Assembly (NCBI GenBank): GCA_011772595.1
Contig: WVZH01000216.1
Coordinates: forward strand, 19,510 to 32,245
From: Anaerolineales bacterium
Lineage (GTDB): Bacteria; Chloroflexota; Anaerolineae; Anaerolineales; E44-bin32
Direction of reading: 5' to 3'
DNA length: 12,736 bases
Part shown: one piece after another, positions 1-5,560 of the stretch
How positions within the stretch are numbered: position 1 is the stretch's first letter
Layout: each line of letters begins with the position of its first letter
Translations under genes and position numbers: made by a program
The notes under the pieces: model-generated
Told to the model about the DNA's origin: nothing
Database searches by the model: none
The model's input: the letters and a program-made list of their open reading frames with translations, nothing else

Positions 1-257
1 TTTCCGTCGCCCCAGCGTAGATTGTGGCGATATTCCCCATCCGGCGGCGCGATCTCGTCCAATGCGTGGCGCAGATCATCCAATGCACCGGATTCGAATT
101 CGATTGTCGTGAGTGAGCTCGTCGCCGAGGGGGTGAATACGGTCACCAGACCGCGTTGAACGCCGGAGGAGGTCAGGGCCTGCTCAACTTCGGTGGTGAT
201 ATCGTGCATATCGGCATGACCTCGGGTAGACAATTGAACGGAGTCACTGTAAATCAT
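1..257 (-). CDS. yjbQ: YjbQ/UPF0047 family protein (3' end outside window)
   Basis: The first 85 codons are visible and the gene runs off the left edge. The translation starts MIYSDSVQLSTRG and contains GLVTVFTPSATSSLTTIEFE (about residues 37-56) and an RHNLRWGDG segment (77-85). These match the YjbQ/UPF0047 family, small trimeric proteins of about 135-140 residues, so roughly 50 residues are missing. E. coli YjbQ has a reported weak thiamine-phosphate synthase activity, but the physiological role of the family is unsettled. The ATG at 257 is supported by a strong ribosome binding site (GGAGGAGGCGAC directly before it). It lies 102 bp downstream of the diguanylate cyclase on the same strand and may be read from its own promoter, since a possible -10 box is present in the gap. 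The family call is secure; the biochemical role is not. Confidence 0.88.
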   Translation of the reverse strand, partial: MIYSDSVQLSTRGHADMHDITTEVEQALTSSGVQRGLVTVFTPSATSSLTTIEFESGALDDLRHALDEIAPPDGEYRHNLRWGDG

Positions 258-275
258 GTCGCCTCCTCCAACAAG

Positions 276-281
276 GTTATA
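276..281 (-). promoter_or_regulatory. Possible -10 box for the YjbQ gene
   Basis: TATAAC on the minus strand lies 18 nt before the yjbQ start codon, just upstream of its Shine-Dalgarno sequence. I see no good -35 hexamer at the right distance, so this is a weak candidate. If it is used, the transcript leader would be only about 10 nt. Confidence 0.25.
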
Positions 282-359
282 TGTCTTTTAGGCGAAGTCG
301 GTTCGTGCAACGCGAGTTCGCAAGTTTTGATTCTCGACGGCGAATGTCTTCCTGGGCGA

Positions 360-1532
360 TCAGGACCTTCTAGAAGGTCTTCCAGAGGTGTCGAAGAGGG
401 GTAGCTGGTCGATCTCAAGTTGAGTTCTGGTTTGACCCGTACCAGCATCTTTAGCACGACGCTGAGCATCGTCGGCGCGGGCAATCAGGACTTCGCTAGA
501 ATCGTCATCCTCTCGGAGTTGAGCCACACCCGCGCTGAAAGTAATCTCTGGAATCGAATGACCGATCTGCCGGCAGTATGCGGTCAGAGCTTTTCGCAGT
601 TTCTGGATCACCCCGAGTGAACCTGAGATAGTCGTCTCAGGCAGCAAAATGGCGAACTCATCCCCGCCTATGCGGGCTAGCAGGTCTGTAGAACGCAGTA
701 CCCCACGCATTGCCAGGGCTGCTCCACTGAGGATTTCGTCACCGAATATGTGTCCGAATCGGTCGTTGATGGTTTTGAAGCCATCCATATCTATGTAGGC
801 CAGACTGAGCGGGCGTCGGTAGCGGCGGGCACGTAAAAACTCACGTTGCATTTGATCTAGAATGTGTCGACGGTTCGACAAACCTGTCAGAGGATCCGTC
901 AAGGCAAGGTGCGTAAGTTGTTCCGTTTGCGATGACAGGCGCTCTATGGTCTGGCTAATATGTTGCGAAATGGACTTAAGCATGGCTGCGAAGCCGAAAG
1001 TAAGAATGGCCTGCCCGGCAAGGTACATGACGCCAGTGAGGATGTCGAAGGAAGCCTCCGATGCACGTAATAATAAATGCGCTCGGAACCAAGCGATGGA
1101 GACCGCCAGGAGAGAGAGCGCGGCAAACAAATAACCTGATCTATCGTTCAGAATCGCGCCTGCTACCACGATTGCAACCAGATATCCACCGCTGATCAAA
1201 TAAATGTTGCGTGGGAATAGAAGGGTTCCGGTGAGGGTGAGCACGAAGAAAAGCGTGCACAAAAGATAGGCAACAAGCACCACCTTTCCTTGTTTGAGAA
1301 ATCTGAATGTCAGTGTGCCGAGGCTGCCGAGGACCAGAATGATCACCAGGTTGATGGTCAGCGTGCGGATGGTCCATATCGAAAGGATGGCTGAATTAAC
1401 GATGTTCACGACAAGCCAGACGGCGAGGAGAACGAAGAACGCATACAGTACCCCTTGCGCAAGCCTGGTCCGATAGTGTCGGAGTGCAGGGTCGTTTTCT
1501 GTTATGGCATCGGCAGAAGGGTGACTGATCAC
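360..1532 (-). CDS. Membrane-bound GGDEF diguanylate cyclase
   Basis: This 390-residue protein probably makes the second messenger cyclic di-GMP from two GTP at the inner face of the membrane. Residues about 25-186 form six hydrophobic helices with short loops and no recognised sensor domain. A polar, heptad-like linker (about 187-210) follows, then a complete GGDEF domain: LTDPLTGLSNRR (211-222), DMDGFK (248-253) and the signature GGDEF at 289-293. The inhibitory I-site RxxD (RSTD, 280-283) lies exactly five residues before GGDEF, so product inhibition is expected. All key residues are intact, so an active enzyme is likely. The start is a GTG at 1532 with no clear ribosome binding site; no in-frame ATG precedes the membrane region. 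It begins 37 bp after fabI on the same strand, so it is probably co-transcribed. The signal sensed by the membrane part cannot be inferred. Confidence 0.93.
   Translation of the reverse strand: MISHPSADAITENDPALRHYRTRLAQGVLYAFFVLLAVWLVVNIVNSAILSIWTIRTLTINLVIILVLGSLGTLTFRFLKQGKVVLVAYLLCTLFFVLTLTGTLLFPRNIYLISGGYLVAIVVAGAILNDRSGYLFAALSLLAVSIAWFRAHLLLRASEASFDILTGVMYLAGQAILTFGFAAMLKSISQHISQTIERLSSQTEQLTHLALTDPLTGLSNRRHILDQMQREFLRARRYRRPLSLAYIDMDGFKTINDRFGHIFGDEILSGAALAMRGVLRSTDLLARIGGDEFAILLPETTISGSLGVIQKLRKALTAYCRQIGHSIPEITFSAGVAQLREDDDSSEVLIARADDAQRRAKDAGTGQTRTQLEIDQLPLFDTSGRPSRRS
364..379. repeat. Perfect 16-bp palindrome at the 3' end of the GGDEF gene
   Basis: GACCTTCTAGAAGGTC is its own reverse complement. 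It sits within the last codons of the diguanylate cyclase, just before the stop at 360-362. No T-run follows on the minus strand, so it does not look like a standard terminator. It could form a cruciform or RNA hairpin at the mRNA 3' end, or be a protein-binding site. The function is unknown. Confidence 0.5.
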
Positions 1533-1569
1533 AAGCGTTGATCCGTGGTAGCCGTCCGGCAGGGTGGTC

Positions 1570-2349
1570 TTAAGGAGCCATCGAAAGGCCGAGAATATTG
1601 TAACCCGAGTCGACGAAAAGCACCTCTCCGGTCACATTCTTTGCCAAATCAGAGCAAAGCCATACAGCGGCTCCACCGATATCGTCGCTTGTGACGTTGC
1701 GTTGCAGCGGTGACTGAGAGGCGAATCGCCGATGCATGCTTCGAAACCCACTGATACCGGCGGCAGAAAGCGTTCGGATCGGCCCGGCAGAAATCGCATT
1801 AACGCGTATGTTTTGTGGACCGAGGTCGGCGGCAAGATAGCGCGTCGTGGTTTCAAGTGCCGCCTTGGCGACCCCCATTATGTTGTAATTCTGGACGACT
1901 CTTTGCGCTCCCAGGTATGTCAGGGTCAGCATCGATCCACCGTTGGGCATCAAGGGAATCGTTTCTCGAGCCAATGCAATGAGGGAATAAACGCTGATAT
2001 CCAACGCCAGGCGAAAACCTTCACGACTTGTTTTATGGAAGCGATCCATGAGATCCTCACGGTTTGCGAAGGCGATGGCATGGATGAGGATGTCGATCGT
2101 TTTCAACTCCTGGGCGGCTTTCTGGAACAAGGTGGTTATGTCCTCTTCGCGGGAGACGTCACACAGCTCCACGAAATCAGCATTGACAGCCTCTGCGAGG
2201 GGGCGAACCCGACGCTCGAGTTTATCGCTGGCGTATGATAGGGCAATGTTTGCGCCGTGGGCATGCATGGCTTGGGCGATTCCCCAGGCGATAGAATGGT
2301 CGTTGGCGATTCCGAAGATTAGCGCTCTTTTGTCTTCTAGCAGTTTCAT
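1570..2349 (-). CDS. fabI: Enoyl-[acyl-carrier-protein] reductase (NADH), FabI
   Basis: This 259-residue short-chain dehydrogenase performs the last step of each fatty-acid elongation cycle in the cytoplasm, reducing trans-2-enoyl-ACP with NAD(P)H. The nucleotide-binding segment GIANDHSIAWGIA (13-25) has the FabI form of the glycine-rich loop. The active site carries Tyr145, Tyr155 and Lys162 (YNIMGVAK, the FabI-type Y-x6-K spacing), close to E. coli numbering 146/156/163. VNAISAGPIRTLSA (183-196) and the C-terminal VDSGYNILG are also typical, and the length equals the family norm. I chose the ATG at 2349 over one 60 bp upstream because it matches the family N-terminus (MKLLEDKRALIFG) and has a strong ribosome binding site (GGAGGGAGG). 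The start overlaps the stop of the preceding DNA glycosylase gene as ATGA, which suggests translational coupling. It is the expected target of triclosan-like inhibitors. Confidence 0.96.
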   Translation of the reverse strand: MKLLEDKRALIFGIANDHSIAWGIAQAMHAHGANIALSYASDKLERRVRPLAEAVNADFVELCDVSREEDITTLFQKAAQELKTIDILIHAIAFANREDLMDRFHKTSREGFRLALDISVYSLIALARETIPLMPNGGSMLTLTYLGAQRVVQNYNIMGVAKAALETTTRYLAADLGPQNIRVNAISAGPIRTLSAAGISGFRSMHRRFASQSPLQRNVTSDDIGGAAVWLCSDLAKNVTGEVLFVDSGYNILGLSMAP

Positions 2350-2981
2350 GTTTGTCCTCCCTCCTGGACTATGTTCTGGAGATCGTTTTGCGAGATCCTG
2401 AAACGCCAAGGCATGCTCTTCCAGGGCTCTGGTACGGTGTTCAAACCCACTCGCGGGCCTGTAGTCACGCGCGCGGGAGAAATCGAGAGGCCGTGTTCGA
2501 TGAACAGGCGTGAAGAGGGTTGGCAGAGATCGTATCTATCGAAGGCGCGATCGATCGCCAACGCCTGGCAGAGTTTCGCAGGCCCATTCGTAAGAGAACG
2601 GTCTGGACGCCAGTTTCTTCGCCTACGTATCCGATCTACGCCTTCTTGAGGGACGATCGCACGGATCAGGACAGCGGCAGGGAATCCTTCAGCTTCGGTG
2701 ACGAAATTTAACATCCAATGCATGCCGTAGGTGAGATACACGTACGCAAACCCTGGTGCCCCCCACATTGAAGCGTTGCGCTTCGTCTTTCCGGAACGGG
2801 CGTGGCAACCCAGGTCTTGCTGTCCGATGTAGGCTTCTGTCTCGACGATAATTCCTGAGAGACGCATCCTGTCGTCATCGACCCTAACCAGCAACTTGCC
2901 CAGAAGTGCGGGAGCGACTTCCAGGGTCGATCGGATAAAAAAGGTGCGCTGCAACTGGTGGGAGGTTCGGTTCCGGTTCAT
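2346..2981 (-). CDS. mpg: 3-methyladenine DNA glycosylase, MPG/AAG family
   Basis: This 211-residue base-excision-repair enzyme removes alkylated and deaminated purines from DNA. Family hallmarks appear in order: LARELLG-like ALLGKLLVR (25-33), IIVETEAYIG (44-53) with the catalytic glutamate, CHARSGKTKRNASMWG (59-74), AYVYLTYGMHWMLN (79-92) with the intercalating-loop and base-flipping region, AVLIRAIVP (103-111) and TNGPAKLCQALAI (131-143). A later PRVGL (176-180) also fits. The length matches bacterial members (about 190-215). The start at 2981 has no convincing ribosome binding site. The gene lies 102 bp after the epimerase on the same strand and overlaps fabI by four bases. The active-site motifs are intact, so the assignment is firm; the pairing with fabI is unexplained. 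Confidence 0.94.
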   Translation of the reverse strand: MNRNRTSHQLQRTFFIRSTLEVAPALLGKLLVRVDDDRMRLSGIIVETEAYIGQQDLGCHARSGKTKRNASMWGAPGFAYVYLTYGMHWMLNFVTEAEGFPAAVLIRAIVPQEGVDRIRRRRNWRPDRSLTNGPAKLCQALAIDRAFDRYDLCQPSSRLFIEHGLSISPARVTTGPRVGLNTVPEPWKSMPWRFRISQNDLQNIVQEGGQT

Positions 2982-3082
2982 GTTCGTTTGGTGATTCGAA
3001 CAGTGTGGAGGGTGGCTTGTGTTAGCGATGGGCCGACATGCCGATTGTGAGTCCTTCTATGTAGCCAGTGTGGGGCAATGAA

Positions 3083-4027
3083 TTAGACCTCAACTTCTTC
3101 GGGGGGTCGGAAGCGGGAATCTGATGCCACCATTCGTCTCAACCCTTCTTGGAGATCAACATGTGGTTTGTACCCGAGTTTTTCACGAGCGAGGTCGATA
3201 TCGGAGCACATCCGCGAAGGGCCAGCGTTTTGGTCCTCCTTGTACATCCACTCCGTTTGTGTGCCAGCGGCTTCGATGACGTACTGTGCGAGTTGCGTAA
3301 TGCTTGTCTCTACCCCACTCCCGATGTTAATCACTTGGCGGTCGACCGTGGGTGCGGTCGCGGCAGCAACCATGGCTTCGACAACATCGTCAAGGAAGAC
3401 GAAATCGCGAGTCTGCTCACCGCTGCCATGGATCACGATCGTGCCAGCACGCGCGGTCTGTCGTAGGAAGTGCGGAATGACGGGGGGATGTGCGGCAGGA
3501 AGCGGTTGACCAGGGCCGTAGGCGTTGAACACACGCAAAGAGACAGTCTCAATCCCCCATAGGGCGCCAATTGTGCGCACGTAATACTCGGCTGCCAGTT
3601 TGGAGACCGCGTACGGCGAGCCGGGATTGGGAGGGGTGTCCTCGGTAAGCGGCTGTTGTTCATGATGGCCGTACACCGCACCAGACGAGGTGAACACCAC
3701 CCTTTTTACACCAACGTCGCGCATGGCCTCCATGACGCTGACCGTTCCGCCGACATTGGCGATGTTGTATTCACGGGGATAGAGCACAGATTCGGATACA
3801 GAAACCTTGGCAGCCAGGTGGTAAACACAATCCACATCCTGGAGCAGGGTCCAGAGTTTTGGGCGATCGATAACGTCTCCGCGAGTGAAGAGAACGTCCG
3901 CGCTCAAGCGAGTAGGATCTCCTGCCGACAAATCATCCAGGCCGCGCACCTGATGACCTTCACGTGCCAGTCGGTTGGAGAGTGCAGAGCCAAGGAAGCC
4001 GGCCGCGCCGGTAACAAGGAAATTCAT
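3083..4027 (-). CDS. NAD-dependent epimerase/dehydratase, UDP-glucose 4-epimerase (GalE) type
   Basis: This 314-residue extended short-chain dehydrogenase probably acts on nucleotide-activated sugars in the cytoplasm. MNFLVTGAAGFLGSAL (1-16) holds the TGxxGFxG NAD-binding loop at the extreme N-terminus. The next family marks are LDDLSAGD (30-37), GDVIDR (50-55), the catalytic TSSGAVYG (113-120), YAVSK (139-143, Tyr139 and Lys143), RVFNAYGPGQ (165-174) and RDFVFLDDVVEA (207-218). All catalytic residues are present. The exact substrate (UDP-Glc/UDP-Gal, UDP-GlcNAc, or a dehydratase role) cannot be told from sequence. The open frame continues 87 codons upstream, but I chose the ATG at 4027 because the Rossmann fold starts there and an extended -10 promoter lies at 4074-4082, inside the longer frame. 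It is the first gene of the minus-strand cluster. Confidence 0.92.
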   Translation of the reverse strand: MNFLVTGAAGFLGSALSNRLAREGHQVRGLDDLSAGDPTRLSADVLFTRGDVIDRPKLWTLLQDVDCVYHLAAKVSVSESVLYPREYNIANVGGTVSVMEAMRDVGVKRVVFTSSGAVYGHHEQQPLTEDTPPNPGSPYAVSKLAAEYYVRTIGALWGIETVSLRVFNAYGPGQPLPAAHPPVIPHFLRQTARAGTIVIHGSGEQTRDFVFLDDVVEAMVAAATAPTVDRQVINIGSGVETSITQLAQYVIEAAGTQTEWMYKEDQNAGPSRMCSDIDLAREKLGYKPHVDLQEGLRRMVASDSRFRPPEEVEV

Positions 4028-4073
4028 CTCATCTTGGTGGATCGGAGTGGGCAGGCGACACCCAAGTCGAGGG

Positions 4074-4082
4074 ATTATATCA
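4074..4082 (-). promoter_or_regulatory. Extended -10 promoter for the GalE-type epimerase
   Basis: On the minus strand the sequence reads TGATATAAT, a perfect TGnTATAAT extended -10 element. Transcription would start near 4067 and give a leader of about 40 nt before the ATG at 4027. No good -35 hexamer is present, which is common for extended -10 promoters. It may drive the whole epimerase-glycosylase-fabI-GGDEF cluster. Confidence 0.55.
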
Positions 4083-4099
4083 TATGGCTCTGACCAACA

Positions 4100-4127
4100 T
4101 TGACAGGTCATGAGGGCGCGGTAAGAT
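4100..4127 (+). promoter_or_regulatory. Promoter for the metalloprotease, positioned for a leaderless transcript
   Basis: A perfect TTGACA (-35, 4100-4105) is followed by a 16-bp spacer and TAAGAT (-10, 4122-4127). The ATG of the metalloprotease begins only 6 nt later, at 4134. Transcription would start at or next to the start codon. No Shine-Dalgarno sequence is seen at a usual position, consistent with a leaderless mRNA. Confidence 0.5.
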
Positions 4128-4133
4128 GCTTGT

Positions 4134-5420
4134 ATGACCACATTCTGGCGAAACCTTCGCCGATTAAGGACTTGGCTCGCAAGATTATTTGGAACGCTGG
4201 TCTTCTTATTACTCGTTACCGGAAGCACGATCCAGATGCACGATGCAGCGGATCGCGTGCGTCCGTTTACACGACCACGTGAGTTCAATTTCCTCGTTTG
4301 GACTGTCGACGCGCTAACTCAGAAACTCGAACAATTCGGCTCAGGCATCCCGGGTTACGTACCGGATGGTGAGCGCCAAGACCTTGTGCGAACGTACTTC
4401 GAACTGCTCGAGGAGGTCAGGCGACTTGAGGGTAAGTTGACGCAAATCATCGCTGATCCCGCTTCGGAAAACCCTGAAACTGGTCAACGTGTGATCATCC
4501 GTGAACGAGATGCAATTCGTGATCGATTAGTCCGTCTGCAGCCTGTTGTGGAAGCACTGCTTCAAGAACAAGTTGGGTACGTTCTAATGGAGCTGGAAAT
4601 CGAGACCGCAGGTGCACCATTTCCACCAGTCGCCTTTCATTTCACACAACCTCCCGTAGCACTCATCGTGTCGCCACGACACATCATCCGACAGGATGCC
4701 AACATTTCCCTCGATCCGGCACTCACATTGGAAGAGATCATGACACTCGAAAATCAGGTTGAAGCAGGGATGGATGTGTCGACTTTAGTGGTACCCATCG
4801 GAGGTGTTGGGATCTATCCAACGATGATTAGTGAGAGTACCTCGTTGGTTTGGGTGACCGAAGTGATCGCGCATGAATGGGTCCACAACTATCTCACCTT
4901 AAGACCTTTAGGCCTGAACTACGAGAAGAACCCTGAACTTAGAACGATGAACGAGACGACGGCTAGCATCATTGGTAAGGAGATCGGTCGCAGGGTGCTT
5001 GAGCGATATTATCCCGATCTAGTCCCACCGCCTGTCGTCGAATCAGAGACGGAGAGACCTCAGGAGGTAGAGCCTGCGGTCTTCGATTTTCGTGCGGAGA
5101 TGCGAGAAACGCGAGAGACGACGGATGCATTGTTGGCGGAAGGGAGGATTGAGCAGGCGGAATCGTATATGGAGGCACGCCGACAATTCTTTTGGGAGAA
5201 TGGGCATCCCATCCGGCGTCTAAATCAGGCCTACTTCGCCTTCTATGGAGCCTATGCTGATGAACCTGGTGGTGCAGCGGGAGAGGATCCGGTGGGACGC
5301 GATGTCCGCAAGTTGTGGACACTGATCGGGACGCCCCGTGAATTTCTCAACGTCATAGCTTGGATGAACGATTATGCTGATCTTCAAGAAACTATCGTAA
5401 GGTGGGCTGAAGTTGAGTGA
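4134..5420 (+). CDS. Membrane-anchored HExxH zinc metalloprotease, unassigned family
   Basis: A 428-residue protein that I cannot assign to a named family with confidence. A positively charged start (MTTFWRNLRRLRTWLARLFG) precedes one hydrophobic helix (about 19-32), so the bulk is probably outside the cytoplasm and anchored at the N-terminus. Residues about 80-155 look helical and charged. The core is VIAHEWVHNYL (244-254), with an HExxH zinc motif at 247-251. NETTASIIGKEIG follows (273-285), whose Glu274 is well placed as third zinc ligand, the gluzincin pattern. The order HExxH, then NExxA about 22 residues later, then a C-terminal LNQAYFAFYGAYA (363-375) recalls the predicted aminopeptidases of Pfam PF10023, but I cannot confirm that. 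Two proline/glutamate-rich segments flank residue 300. The gene diverges from the epimerase and converges on the next gene. A piece of its 3' end is duplicated about 3 kb downstream. Confidence 0.75.
   Translation: MTTFWRNLRRLRTWLARLFGTLVFLLLVTGSTIQMHDAADRVRPFTRPREFNFLVWTVDALTQKLEQFGSGIPGYVPDGERQDLVRTYFELLEEVRRLEGKLTQIIADPASENPETGQRVIIRERDAIRDRLVRLQPVVEALLQEQVGYVLMELEIETAGAPFPPVAFHFTQPPVALIVSPRHIIRQDANISLDPALTLEEIMTLENQVEAGMDVSTLVVPIGGVGIYPTMISESTSLVWVTEVIAHEWVHNYLTLRPLGLNYEKNPELRTMNETTASIIGKEIGRRVLERYYPDLVPPPVVESETERPQEVEPAVFDFRAEMRETRETTDALLAEGRIEQAESYMEARRQFFWENGHPIRRLNQAYFAFYGAYADEPGGAAGEDPVGRDVRKLWTLIGTPREFLNVIAWMNDYADLQETIVRWAEVE
5317..5376 (+). repeat. Direct repeat copy 1: 3' part of the metalloprotease gene
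   Basis: These 60 bp, encoding TLIGTPREFLNVIAWMNDYA near the C-terminus, match 8375-8434 at about 51 of 60 positions without gaps in a hand alignment, in the same orientation. This copy belongs to the intact gene. Confidence 0.85.
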
Positions 5421-5560
5421 GCTCCAATCCCCCTTCAATCCTCTCTGGAGTAGGATCTGCGCTTATCCTATATCGATCGATGCGTTAAGGCTACCACAAG
5501 ATGAGGCATATCTCAGACCCCATACGTACTTAGCGATCGGTATGTGCCCAGAAATCGACA

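Noticed and set aside
1732..2238. 168-codon plus-strand open frame opposite fabI
   Set aside because: Antisense shadow of fabI; the fabI frame has complete catalytic motifs and a strong start.
4028..4288. 87-codon N-terminal extension of the epimerase
   Set aside because: It would precede the Rossmann nucleotide-binding loop with sequence unlike the family and would contain the TGATATAAT promoter and the start of the divergent gene.
5421..5560. Short imperfect hairpins between the convergent genes (ATCCT...AGGAT; CATAC...GTATG)
   Set aside because: Stems are about 5 bp with mismatches and no T-run; not enough to call a terminator.
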